Positions 15,045-23,189 of a DNA stretch of 25,471 nucleotides are shown here, piece after piece. How positions within the stretch are numbered: position 1 is the stretch's first letter; every line of letters begins with the position of its first letter. The notes beneath the pieces were generated by a model. The model saw only the letters and a program-made list of their open reading frames with translations. It was not told where the DNA came from and did no database searches. Position numbers and translations under genes: made by a program. Source of the DNA: Pseudomonadota bacterium (GTDB lineage: Bacteria; Pseudomonadota; Gammaproteobacteria; Steroidobacterales; Steroidobacteraceae); NCBI GenBank assembly GCA_023433465.1, contig JAEZCR010000253.1:1-25471 (forward strand), written 5' to 3'.

Positions 15045-16057
15045 CGCGCCTCCGAGGGTGTCGCACCGTCCCGTTGCGCGGCGTGGCGGGCACTGAGCAG
15101 GTCGATGAGCACCGAGAGCGCCAGCGTGATCGCGATCGTCAGCGCGGCGGATGCGAGGCCGAGCAGACCGAGCCCGGTCTGCGACAGGGACTCGCCGGGA
15201 AACGCCATCAGCAAAGCCTTCTGCACCGAGACGTGCAGGATGAAGATGACGAGCGTGTGCCGGCCGATCAGCGCGAGCGGGCGCGCGAACGCCGCGTAAC
15301 GGCTCAGCCCGCGCGACATACCGAGGGTCAGCACGCAACCGGCGAGCGCCGCCGCCAGCGCGAGCGCGAAGGGATCGAAGAGACGCAGATTGAGATCGAC
15401 CTGTACCGTTCCGAGCGACAGCGCGAACACGAGCGCCGCGATCAGGATCGTGGCGGGATGCGCGGCGATGCGGCCCGCGGCGTCGCTGGTTCGCAGCATC
15501 TGCCCTGACCACACGAACGCAAGGCACAGCGGCAGCAGATCGAGGCTCCACGGCCAGCCGGTGTAATCGGCCATCGGCAGTACCGCCGCCGCTCCGACGG
15601 CGAGTACTGCCGCGGCCGCCCAGCCCGCGCTCTTGCTCACGCCGAGCGCGAGCACGTGCGTCGCGACCAACGAGAGGAACAACGTGGGCAGGAACCACAG
15701 GTGCGACCAGGGCAGCGTCTCGCCGGTCGCCCAGGCGATTCCGGCCAGCGTGCTCGACACCGATTCGTCGCGCGTCACGCACTTGATCGCGCCGACAACC
15801 ACGGCCGCGAGCAGGAAGGGCGCGAGCAATCGGCGCGCGAGCCTGGTTGTCGCGCGTCGCGGGTCATCGGGACGCATCACGCGACCGCTCAACAGGAAGA
15901 AGAGCGGCACGTGGAACAGGAAGATCCCCGCCACCAGCGCCGGCCACGCCATGCTGAGCGCGCGATTGTGGCCGAGCACGACGAGCGTGATGGCGATGCC
16001 GCGCGCCACGTCGATCGTCATGTCGCGATCGACGCGCGGATTCACTGCGTGGGACAT
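15041..16057 (-). CDS. Membrane acyltransferase (Acyl_transf_3 / OafA-like)
   Basis: Product of 338 residues with about ten membrane helices. The N-terminal R-D-M-T-I-D-V-A-R-G-I-A-I-T-L-V-V-L-G-H-N-R-A-L contains the conserved Arg and His of the acyltransferase-3 family, and F-H-V-P-L-F-F-L-L-S-G is the second family signature. Such enzymes move acyl groups, usually acetyl, onto sugars of surface polysaccharides at the inner membrane. Acetylation or succinylation of the EPS repeat is the likely role; the group cannot be read from the sequence. I chose the ATG at 16057, which overlaps the polymerase gene by 16 bases and has a weak GGGGA site. ATG 16012, encoding the M-T-I-D-V-A-R-G start, is a less likely alternative. 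The stop overlaps the hydrolase start. Confidence 0.85.
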   Translation of the reverse strand: MSHAVNPRVDRDMTIDVARGIAITLVVLGHNRALSMAWPALVAGIFLFHVPLFFLLSGRVMRPDDPRRATTRLARRLLAPFLLAAVVVGAIKCVTRDESVSSTLAGIAWATGETLPWSHLWFLPTLFLSLVATHVLALGVSKSAGWAAAAVLAVGAAAVLPMADYTGWPWSLDLLPLCLAFVWSGQMLRTSDAAGRIAAHPATILIAALVFALSLGTVQVDLNLRLFDPFALALAAALAGCVLTLGMSRGLSRYAAFARPLALIGRHTLVIFILHVSVQKALLMAFPGESLSQTGLGLLGLASAALTIAITLALSVLIDLLSARHAAQRDGATPSEAR

Positions 16058-17412
16058 GGAAGTGTCCCCGGTTGCTGAACGACCGCGGCCGGCGCCTGCC
16101 GCCGCAGGTGTCCCGACGCCACGCCCGCGATCAGCCAGAACGTGGCCTGGACCAGGTCGGGAATGGCGATGAACCAGACGATCAGGAAGCCGATGAGCCC
16201 GAAGCACAGTTGGCGCGACTCGGCATCCGCAAGGCCAACCGCGCGACGATAACAGGCGACCACGAGCGTGCCGGCGAAGGCGCAGAACGCGAACACGCCC
16301 GGCAGGCCGGTGGTGGCCAGCAACGTCGCCAGGAAACTCGACGCGCGCGTGCTGCCGACGCCTACCCCAAGGCCCGCGCTCTCGACGAAGGTCTGCAACG
16401 CCAGCGCATCCGCGGTGCTGCGGCCGACGCCCGAGGAGCTGTCCGCCTTGTTGAGCACCAGGTCCTGCAACGCCTGCGAGTCGAGCAGTAGATAGTCGAC
16501 GCCCACGAACACGAGACAGGTGAACGCCACGGCCGCGGCGACGCGCATCTTGAGGCTGCCCGCGACGCGCTTGTCGAGCAGCAGCCACACGCCGACCAGC
16601 GCCACCAGCCCGAAGTACCCGAGCGACGAGGTCGACAGCATGAGCACGCACAATGCGAACACGCCGAGCGCCGGTGCGCGGCCGCCCAGCAGGAACAATC
16701 CGAGGCATCCGACGAAGTTGTAGCCGAGCAATGATGGCTCCCAGAACGTCGACGAGATGCGCTTGATGCCGCCCGCCATCTGGTCCGGGAATTGCCCCAC
16801 TCCCGTATTCGAGTTGATGACCTCAGTGGGCCACGGCAGGCCTGTGTAATACGCGACCAGCTGATACAGGCCGAGCCCGCACGCGAACGCGAGGCCATAC
16901 GCGACGCCTTTCAGCGCCCAACGCACCCCCTGCTCCCGAGTCGCGACGAGGTAACTCGCGAACGAGAACAACATCAAGTTGGCCACCAGGTAGAAGGACT
17001 GGATGACGTTCGTGCCCGAAGGCGAAACTGCCGTGAACGCCGCCTCGTTGATCGAGCCGCGGCTGCCCATGGCATGCGCGATGCCGGCGAAGACTCGCGG
17101 CAGGAAAATCGCGCCGACGAGCCCGATCGCCGTGAACGCGAGCAACCAGAGCTGCGGCGCGGTCCACCCACCGGCCGCCGCCGGACCGTTCGGGCCCACG
17201 CGCATCCTTTCGCGCAGGTAGTGAACGAATCCGACGGCGGTCAGTAGATAGGCTGGCGCCATGCCTGCCAGGCGTCCGCCGGCCGTCAGGATGAATGGCG
17301 AGGCACCTTGCAGGAAACACGCGAACCCGGTCGCCGCGAGCCAGTGCAACGGGCTGCGCAGCGCCAGGGCGAGCAGGACCAGGAAGAACGGCCAGAAGGC
17401 GGTCAGCTCCAT
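16042..17412 (-). CDS. Wzy-like EPS polymerase / O-antigen ligase family membrane protein
   Basis: Product of 456 residues with about 11-12 membrane helices. A long periplasmic loop carries S-T-F-W-E-P-S-L-L-G-Y-N-F, and a second one carries S-S-S-G-V-G-R-S-T-A and G-L-G-V-G-V-G-S-T-R-A-S-S-F, patterns seen in O-antigen polymerase/ligase-like proteins of exosortase EPS loci. It probably joins flipped repeat units into polymer at the periplasmic side of the inner membrane. The sequence itself does not separate polymerase from ligase; the context (flippase, chain-length protein, no lipid A core genes) favours polymerase. The ATG at 17412 follows an AGGAGG site only three bases upstream. It overlaps the preceding glycosyltransferase by 10 bases. 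Confidence 0.82.
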   Translation of the reverse strand: MELTAFWPFFLVLLALALRSPLHWLAATGFACFLQGASPFILTAGGRLAGMAPAYLLTAVGFVHYLRERMRVGPNGPAAAGGWTAPQLWLLAFTAIGLVGAIFLPRVFAGIAHAMGSRGSINEAAFTAVSPSGTNVIQSFYLVANLMLFSFASYLVATREQGVRWALKGVAYGLAFACGLGLYQLVAYYTGLPWPTEVINSNTGVGQFPDQMAGGIKRISSTFWEPSLLGYNFVGCLGLFLLGGRAPALGVFALCVLMLSTSSLGYFGLVALVGVWLLLDKRVAGSLKMRVAAAVAFTCLVFVGVDYLLLDSQALQDLVLNKADSSSGVGRSTADALALQTFVESAGLGVGVGSTRASSFLATLLATTGLPGVFAFCAFAGTLVVACYRRAVGLADAESRQLCFGLIGFLIVWFIAIPDLVQATFWLIAGVASGHLRRQAPAAVVQQPGTLPCPTQ

Positions 17413-18614
17413 GTGCCTCCTGCCGCCCAGGGACGCGAAAGGCCCAACGCCGCTCGCTCATCGCCGCGGGCCATCGCGGGTTCCAGCAGGCGCAGTAGTT
17501 CGCCCGCCTTCGCGTTCCAGTCCTCGGCCCGCGCGTGCTCGCGTGCACTCTCGACCAATGCCTCGTCGGCAGCCCTCGCGAACGCATGCGCGACGGCGGC
17601 CGGGAACGCGTCTTCGTCGGACGCCACGCACAACGTCGGCGGAAACGACGCACCCGGCCGCATGGTGGAGGTCGCCGCGACGGTGAGTCCCGCCGCGGCG
17701 TATTCGTACAGCTTCATCGGACTGCGGCCCGCGTTGGCGGCGTTGCGCGAAAACGGCAGCAAGCCCACGGCGCAGGCGCAGAGCAGCGCCGGCAAGCGTC
17801 GATACTCGACGGACCCGAGCGCGATGACGTTGGGCAGGCGCAGCGCGCCGGCGACGCGCTCACTACCCGGCCCGGCCATCAGGAAGTGGATGCGCGGCAG
17901 CGCGCGCGCGGCGTCGCGTAATGCGGCGACGCCGAAGCGGCCGTCGAAGGCGCCGACGTAGATAGCCCGTGTCGCACGCTCGCCGGGCAGATCCGGCACG
18001 CCCTCGCCGGCGCGCCCGGAGGCAAGATGTTCGTAGTCCACGCCGTTGCCGATGACGTGCACCGTCCGCCCGCTCAACGCGCGCAGGTGGGCGGCCACGA
18101 CTTCCGACGTGCCGATCAACACATTGGCGCGCCGGCAGAGTTCCTGTTCCAGATCGACGATTTGCACGTCGCCCCGCATCTGCGCGTACAGGTCCGTGGC
18201 GCGATACACGAGGGCCTTCGGCGAGCGCACGACGAGCCCGGCGAGCCGCGGCTCGTCGACGATCAGCGCATCGGCGTCCTGCAACCGCAACGAGGTCACC
18301 GGCGACATGGGCGTCGCGAGCAGTGTCGCGACGTGCATCGCCATGAGCGACCGGCTGCGTTTCGCGAGCGCCCAGGGCAGTAGTGAGAGCGGCACGACGT
18401 CGCGCACACCCGCGAAGTCGCTGCCGCCGCGCATCCAGCGCGCGAACCGGCGCCGCGTGAACGCATCGCCCAGCCGCAGCAGGTGCGCGGGAGTCACCGG
18501 CGCGCTGACGTGCAACACGTCGTGACCACGGGTGACGAACGCCTTCGCGAGGTGATGCGAGCCCACGATGAAGTCACCGCCCATCGCGGTGTGACTCAGG
18601 AAGGCGGCCTTCAT
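17403..18614 (-). CDS. Glycosyltransferase, GT-B fold (possibly GumK-like)
   Basis: Product of 403 residues starting M-K-A-A-F-L-S-H-T-A-M-G-G-D-F-I-V-G-S-H-H-L-A. The N-terminal Rossmann half includes Y-R-A-T-D-L-Y-A-Q-M followed by an acidic helix and an L-I-G-T-S-E-V-V strand. The donor half has A-I-Y-V-G-A-F-D-G-R-F-G, F-L-M-A-G-P-G-S-E and S-P-M-K-L-Y-E-Y-A-A-A-G-L, with Glu in the usual donor-binding place. The Y-R-x-x-D region recalls GumK-type (GT70) glucuronosyltransferases, but I cannot confirm that; a general GT4-like label is safer. It adds one sugar to the lipid-linked repeat in the cytoplasm. The ATG at 18614 overlaps the epsI stop as ATGA. The long upstream extension of the frame lies within epsI. 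Confidence 0.83.
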   Translation of the reverse strand: MKAAFLSHTAMGGDFIVGSHHLAKAFVTRGHDVLHVSAPVTPAHLLRLGDAFTRRRFARWMRGGSDFAGVRDVVPLSLLPWALAKRSRSLMAMHVATLLATPMSPVTSLRLQDADALIVDEPRLAGLVVRSPKALVYRATDLYAQMRGDVQIVDLEQELCRRANVLIGTSEVVAAHLRALSGRTVHVIGNGVDYEHLASGRAGEGVPDLPGERATRAIYVGAFDGRFGVAALRDAARALPRIHFLMAGPGSERVAGALRLPNVIALGSVEYRRLPALLCACAVGLLPFSRNAANAGRSPMKLYEYAAAGLTVAATSTMRPGASFPPTLCVASDEDAFPAAVAHAFARAADEALVESAREHARAEDWNAKAGELLRLLEPAMARGDERAALGLSRPWAAGGTWS

Positions 18615-19300
18615 GTGGTGGCGCTCCCGACGAGCAGCCGGCGCGCGTCCGGCGGCATCGCGAGCACGAGGTCGCCCAGGAATTTCTCCTGTAGTTCGTA
18701 GCGCGCGGCATCGACGGCCGCGGCGTCCGGCACGATCTGCGAAACGCGCACCAACATGCCGTCGACCACCCTGCCCTGCAGGCCTTCGGCGAAGATGTGC
18801 GCGCGCGTCCTCCAGGCGTTCGTGCTGTAGAGGTCGCCGATGCGAATCCAGTAGCTCACCGCTTCGCTGCGACCCGGCGCGCTCACGAGCATGCGCGCGC
18901 CCGGGACCGCGGGCGCCGCGAGCGTCGCGTCCGATTTGCGCAGCACCGCGTAACCCTGCGACGTGTAGCAAAGCTCCGGTCGGTGGATCTTGATCTCCTG
19001 GCGCTGGTGCCGGCCGTACGCGAGCGCGAGCATCACCACGTCGCCATTCGCGTTGACGTAGCTGCGCATGAGCACGTCGTCGTACGGCGCTTCGGGATCG
19101 GTTTCGCCCGGCCGCTGGCCGCGCGGATCGATGGCCGTCACCGGCGCGTCGAGCTCGCGCCAGTCCGCGAACTCCCGCGGCACGAGCTGCGCGAGCGACA
19201 TCGTGCCTTGCGTCGCCGTCGCGCGCGGCGTGAGGTACCACGCCGCGGCCGCCGAGAGCAGCATCGCGAGCAGGAGAATCACCGGGCGGCGCGCGCTCAT
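18611..19300 (-). CDS. epsI: EpsI family protein (exosortase-associated)
   Basis: Product of 229 residues with one N-terminal membrane anchor or signal segment (P-V-I-L-L-L-A-M-L-L-S-A-A-A-A-W-Y-L). The diagnostic motif is H-R-P-E-L-C-Y-T-S-Q-G-Y around residues 105-117, with the invariant H-x-P-E-x-C-Y of the EpsI/DUF3485 family. EpsI proteins always accompany exosortases of this type, either as a separate protein as here or fused to the enzyme. The exact role is not known to me; it acts at the periplasmic side of the inner membrane and is needed for EPS production in the methanolan system. It overlaps the exosortase stop as ATGA and the next glycosyltransferase start as ATGA. Confidence 0.92.
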   Translation of the reverse strand: MSARRPVILLLAMLLSAAAAWYLTPRATATQGTMSLAQLVPREFADWRELDAPVTAIDPRGQRPGETDPEAPYDDVLMRSYVNANGDVVMLALAYGRHQRQEIKIHRPELCYTSQGYAVLRKSDATLAAPAVPGARMLVSAPGRSEAVSYWIRIGDLYSTNAWRTRAHIFAEGLQGRVVDGMLVRVSQIVPDAAAVDAARYELQEKFLGDLVLAMPPDARRLLVGSATT

Positions 19301-20172
19301 GGCGTATGCCTCGCCGGTATCAGGCGCGGCGGCGGACGCAGCGTGCGGCTGAACCACATCAGCAGGTGGTCGAACGCGAAGAAGCCGCCGAACGCCATCG
19401 CCACCTCGAGCAACCCCGCGTGGTCGTGGAACGCCTTGCCGCTGCTCTCACCGCGGTAGTAAGTGATGAGGACCAGCAGGATCACCCGGATGATGTTGGA
19501 GAGGAACGCGATCGGCAGGATGCTGAGCAAAAGCGCGATGTTGTGCGCGCGGCTCTCGTGTCCCGCCAGGTAGACGTACAGCAGCCCGATGCCCGACAGC
19601 GCGACCATCGAATTGAGCCCCGAGCACGCATCGGCGATCAGCAGACTGTAGGAGCCGATGGTCAGCACGACGCCGTCACGCGCGATGGGGTAGCCGAACA
19701 GGTGCAGCGTCGTGTCGACGACGGCCGAGACCCAACCCTTGAGCGGCAGCAGCACCTGGTCGAGCAGCGATCCCGGAATGGGCGCGAGAAACACGACTAG
19801 CGCGATCGGAAACCACATGCGGCGCAGTCCCTCGCGCCCCATCGTGAGCCACACCGCGCCGAGCAGGATCGGGATCTGCGCGATCACCTCGAACAGGTAG
19901 ATGGACTGCGAGCGGGCGAGTACGTAGAGCAGCAGGCCCGCGGCGACGAGTGTCGCACCGGGCGCCGCCGGCGCGTTCGCGTCCACGCGCAGCGCGGCGC
20001 GCTGCCGCCACAACAGCCAGAGAATGATCGCGAGAATGATCGGCCCCTGCGCGTTCAGCTCGAGCTTCCAGAAGACGCGATACAGATCGACGTACGTCGG
20101 CACGAACAGCAGCGCGAGACCCACGACCACCAGGGCCCAGCTCCATCGCGTTGCAGGTGATGCCGCGCGCAT
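19297..20172 (-). CDS. xrtB: Exosortase B (EpsH-like membrane transpeptidase)
   Basis: Product of 291 residues with about eight membrane helices. The exosortase catalytic triad is visible: Cys183 in L-I-A-D-A-C-S-G-L-N-S-M, Arg229 in L-S-N-I-I-R-V-I-L-L and His249 in F-H-D-H-A-G-L-L-E. Exosortases cleave PEP-CTERM-type C-terminal signals and transfer proteins at the outer face of the inner membrane, comparable to sortases. The B-type label rests on the compact length without a fused EpsI domain and on neighbours EpsD, E, F, G, I and L. No protein in this window carries a recognisable PEP-CTERM tail, so substrates must be elsewhere. The ATG at 20172 lies 6 bases after the epsG stop, which is the only short gap on this side. 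The gene is followed by epsI. Confidence 0.93.
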   Translation of the reverse strand: MRAASPATRWSWALVVVGLALLFVPTYVDLYRVFWKLELNAQGPIILAIILWLLWRQRAALRVDANAPAAPGATLVAAGLLLYVLARSQSIYLFEVIAQIPILLGAVWLTMGREGLRRMWFPIALVVFLAPIPGSLLDQVLLPLKGWVSAVVDTTLHLFGYPIARDGVVLTIGSYSLLIADACSGLNSMVALSGIGLLYVYLAGHESRAHNIALLLSILPIAFLSNIIRVILLVLITYYRGESSGKAFHDHAGLLEVAMAFGGFFAFDHLLMWFSRTLRPPPRLIPARHTP

Positions 20173-20178
20173 GCGCGT

Positions 20179-20925
20179 TCACGCTCCGAGCATGACGGCG
20201 CCGACGAGTTTCGCGCCGGTGGGCGCCAGGCGCGCCTTGGTCGCCTCGATGTCCGCCACGCGCGTCGCGTCGCGCTCGGTGACCAGCAGGCAGCCGCCGC
20301 AGCGCGCGGCGATCAATTGCGCGTCGGCGAATTCGAGCAGCGGTGGCGCCGTGGCGATCAGCACGTCGAAGCTCACCGGCAGCACTTCCATGAGATCGGC
20401 GAAAGTGGCGCGCGCCAGGAGCTCCTGCGGGTTCGGCACCGCGGCGCCTGCGCTCAGCACCGTCAGTTGCGCGAACCCGGGCACGTCCACGAGTCCGACC
20501 GCCAAGGGCAGGCGACCCGAGAGAATCTGCCCGAGGCCCTCCTCTTCGGCGAGGCCGAACAACTCACGCTGGCAGGGTGTGCGCAGGTTCGTGTCGATGA
20601 GCAACGTGCGTTCGCCGGTCTGCGAGAACGCGATCGCGAGATTGGCGGCGAGTTGCGCCGAACCGCGTCCGCCGCGCGCCTCGAGCACCGCGAGAGACCG
20701 CCGCTGCTCCGTGAACCAGCGCATCTTGAGTTCGCTGCGCAGTTGGCGCAGCGCCTCCGCCGCCGGACTCAGCGGCTCATAGGCTGCATACAGCGCCGTG
20801 TCGAGATTCGACGAGCCGTATTCGGCGACGGCGTATTCGAACTGCTGGGCAAGCCCGTCGCGCAACTCCGCTTCCGGCACGCGCGACCAGTCGAGATTCT
20901 TCTGCTTGTGAATGACGGTGGCCAT
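20179..20925 (-). CDS. epsG: EpsG-like chain-length regulator ATPase (BY-kinase family, degenerate Walker motifs)
   Basis: Product of 248 residues of the MinD/BY-kinase fold. The P-E-A-E-A-L-R-x-L-R-S-E-like helix near residues 53-66 and L-A-A-N-L-A-I-A-F-S-Q-T-G-E-R-T-L-L-I-D (92-111) identify EpsG. The P-loop reads E-A-R-G-G-R-G-S-A-Q (82-91), without the usual G-K-S/T. Asp111 of Walker A' is kept, but the Walker B strand reads F-D-V-L-I-A-T-A-P-P (186-195), with Ala191 where family members have Asp. There is no Tyr cluster at the C-terminus. In related systems the protein binds the cytoplasmic side of the chain-length protein and cycles by phosphorylation; here it may be a non-catalytic partner. 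The ATG at 20925 lies 21 bases after the epsF stop. Confidence 0.86.
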   Translation of the reverse strand: MATVIHKQKNLDWSRVPEAELRDGLAQQFEYAVAEYGSSNLDTALYAAYEPLSPAAEALRQLRSELKMRWFTEQRRSLAVLEARGGRGSAQLAANLAIAFSQTGERTLLIDTNLRTPCQRELFGLAEEEGLGQILSGRLPLAVGLVDVPGFAQLTVLSAGAAVPNPQELLARATFADLMEVLPVSFDVLIATAPPLLEFADAQLIAARCGGCLLVTERDATRVADIEATKARLAPTGAKLVGAVMLGA

Positions 20926-20946
20926 GCGGCGAGGTACCTCGTGTGA

Positions 20947-22374
20947 TCAGGCGGAGGCGCCGCGTGGCGCGAGGGTGAACATGCCCCGCTTCTTGCGGGC
21001 GATGCGGGGCGGCCGTTTCGGGCGCGGCACCTCGGCGAGCAGCACGACGCCGGTGGCGAGCGTGATGTCCGCGCCATCGCGTACGCGCCGGTCACGCCAC
21101 TCGATCATCACCGCGAGCGCCATGCCGAACAGTGCGCCGAAGAACAGCGCCGCGATGGCGTTCAACATCACGCGCGGTCGCGCCGGAAACAGTGGCCGCG
21201 TGGCGGGTACGAGCACGGCCACCGCGCTCTGGTCGAGCTGGCTTTCGAGCCGCACCGCGCTCGCGCGCTGGGTGGCTGCGTCATAGGCGCGCTGCGCGCT
21301 CTCCACCTCGCGGGTCAATACCTCGCGTTCGTCGTTGGCGCGCTTCAACTCGAGGATGCGCTGCTTCTGCTGTTCGAGCGAGGCCTCCATCTCGCGGGCC
21401 CGCTGGGTGGCGATCTGCGCGGTCTGCTCGATCGAGCCCCGCGCGGTCTCGAGCTCCGCCGCCAGGCGGCGCCGCAGCGACTCCACTTCCGCGGCGGCGC
21501 TGACGTAGTTAGGGTGGCTCGACCCATACCGCTCGGCGACCTCCGCGAACTTGCTCTCCGCCCGCGTGAGATCCGCCTTCATGCTCTGCAGCAGGGTGTT
21601 GCCGAGGATGTCGGGCAGCTCGGCCGTGCGTCCCTTCTCGAGCGCCTGCTTCATCTGCTGCCGCCGCGTGTGGGCGTCGGTCGCGGCCGTCTGCGCCACG
21701 AGCGCTTCGGACGCGATGCCGGCGAGCCGCGCGGTCTCGACGTCGAGGCGACCGTCGGTCGTGACGAGTTCGTTCTCTCGCTGGTATTCCGCGAGGCGCG
21801 ACTGGGCCGCCTCGAGCTTGGCGCGCAGGTCCACCAATTGATCGTCGAACCAACGCGCCTGGCGCTTCGCGGGATCGAGCTTGAGCTCGATCGTCGTCTG
21901 GATGTACGCCTCCGCCAGCGCGTTGGCGATCAAAGCCGCATCGCCCGCCTCGGGGGCCGCGTACGAGATGTGGAACACATTGCTGTTGCGCGACAGCTCG
22001 ATCTCGACGTTCGCGAGCAGACGATCCGCGAGCCACTCGCGCAACTCGCCGCCGCCCTGCGAACGGTACTGGAATTCCTCCTGGAGCGCCCGGCTGTCGG
22101 CCAGCTTGTAACGATCCACGACCTTGAGCGCGACGCTGCGGCTCGAAGCGATGTCGGCCTGGGTGTTGAGATAACTGGTCAACTGCGGCGAGCGCACCGC
22201 GTTGCCCGTCACCGGGTCGATATCCTTGATCTCGGCCACCAGGGTCGCGCGCGCGACGTAGGTCTCGGGCAGGAGGAGGCTGACTCCCGTGACGAGCACG
22301 GCACACGTCACGAGCACGGTCAATACGAGACCACGCCGCGCGCGCAGGATCCGCAGTAGTTGGGCGAACGTCAA
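20947..22374 (-). CDS. epsF: EpsF chain-length determinant (Wzz/PCP family)
   Basis: Product of 475 residues. The N-terminal Wzz domain has membrane helix 1 at about 15-35 (L-V-L-T-V-L-V-T-C-A-V-L-V-T-G-V-S-L-L-L) followed by P-E-T-Y-V-A-R-A-T-L-V. A long periplasmic part rich in coiled coil (about 165-240 and 285-375, many A/E/R/Q heptads) leads to a P-x-x-P-x-x-P-R-V-M-L-N motif and helix 2 near 405-425. It sets polymer length and links the Wzy-like polymerase to export. The ORF starts with TTG (22374), overlapping the epsE stop as TTGA; the family N-terminus M-T-F-A-Q-L-L-R-I-L supports it. The tail after helix 2 is about 50 residues, with basic patches (R-P-K-R-P-P-R-I-A-R-K-K-R) and no kinase domain, consistent with a separate EpsG. 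Confidence 0.92.
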   Translation of the reverse strand: MTFAQLLRILRARRGLVLTVLVTCAVLVTGVSLLLPETYVARATLVAEIKDIDPVTGNAVRSPQLTSYLNTQADIASSRSVALKVVDRYKLADSRALQEEFQYRSQGGGELREWLADRLLANVEIELSRNSNVFHISYAAPEAGDAALIANALAEAYIQTTIELKLDPAKRQARWFDDQLVDLRAKLEAAQSRLAEYQRENELVTTDGRLDVETARLAGIASEALVAQTAATDAHTRRQQMKQALEKGRTAELPDILGNTLLQSMKADLTRAESKFAEVAERYGSSHPNYVSAAAEVESLRRRLAAELETARGSIEQTAQIATQRAREMEASLEQQKQRILELKRANDEREVLTREVESAQRAYDAATQRASAVRLESQLDQSAVAVLVPATRPLFPARPRVMLNAIAALFFGALFGMALAVMIEWRDRRVRDGADITLATGVVLLAEVPRPKRPPRIARKKRGMFTLAPRGASA

Positions 22375-23189
22375 AACAGGCTCTCCTTGACGTACACCAC
22401 GTCGTCTTCCCTGAGCAGCTCCGCGCTGGCGATGGACTTGGAGTGTTCGCGTCCCTCGGCGTCGCGGCGCTTGACGATCACGCGACGCTCCGAGCCGCGC
22501 GGCGTCAAACCACCGCCCGCGGTGATCGCCCGCGAGAGGGTCATGTTGCGCTCCAGTCGATAGGCGCCGGGCTTCTGCACTTCGCCGTAGATGTAGAAGC
22601 GTGGCGCGCGCAGCACGTTGACCGTGTCGCCGTGGTTCACCACCGGATTCTGGGAGGCGTCACCGCGGAACAGCGCCGCGAGATCGAGCGTCTGGCTGGT
22701 GCCGTTGCGCCGGAGCAGGACGGCTTCATCGCCGCCCGAGTCCTCGGCGACGCCGCCGGCCTTGGCGAGCAGATCGAGCACTCGGGTCGTGCCGTCGAGA
22801 AAATACTGCCCGGGCTTGCCCACCTGCCCCAGCACCGAGACCTTCTGACTCAGGTATTCGACGATGAGCACGGACACCTGGGCGCCGCGGATGAAGTTGC
22901 CTTCCTGCAGGCGCTGGGCGATCACCTGTTCGAGCTCGCGGGTGGACAGGCCCTCCGCGGCGATCTGCCCGATGAGCGGGAACGTGATGTTGCCGGACTC
23001 GCTGATGCGCACGTCGGCCGCGAGATCGGCATAGCCGAAGGTGGAGATCTTGAGAAGGTCGCCGGCGCCCAGTCGATAGTCTTCGCCGCCGCGGGTCGTG
23101 GCCGCGTCGGCCGCGTTCGCGCAGCCGGCGAGCCCGAGCGTCAGCAGGACGAGGTACGTCGACACTCGTCTGATCGACACTGGATTCAT
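22371..23189 (-). CDS. epsE: EpsE polysaccharide export outer-membrane lipoprotein (Wza-like)
   Basis: Product of 272 residues with a lipoprotein signal ending L-G-L-A-G-C (Cys23), followed by Ala rather than Asp, which points to the outer membrane. The Poly_export domain begins Y-R-L-G-A-G-D-L-L-K-I-S-T-F-G, and two SLBB-type repeats follow (V-S-V-L-G-Q-V-G-K-P-G-Q-Y and F-Y-I-Y-G-E-V-Q-K-P-G-A-Y). It should form the periplasmic/outer-membrane channel for the polymer and contact EpsF. The ATG at 23189 overlaps the epsD stop as ATGA, and the end overlaps epsF as TTGA. The length is that of the short EpsE group lacking the extra Wza C-terminal helix, so EpsL may supply the outer-membrane barrel; that last step is inference. 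Confidence 0.92.
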   Translation of the reverse strand: MNPVSIRRVSTYLVLLTLGLAGCANAADAATTRGGEDYRLGAGDLLKISTFGYADLAADVRISESGNITFPLIGQIAAEGLSTRELEQVIAQRLQEGNFIRGAQVSVLIVEYLSQKVSVLGQVGKPGQYFLDGTTRVLDLLAKAGGVAEDSGGDEAVLLRRNGTSQTLDLAALFRGDASQNPVVNHGDTVNVLRAPRFYIYGEVQKPGAYRLERNMTLSRAITAGGGLTPRGSERRVIVKRRDAEGREHSKSIASAELLREDDVVYVKESLF

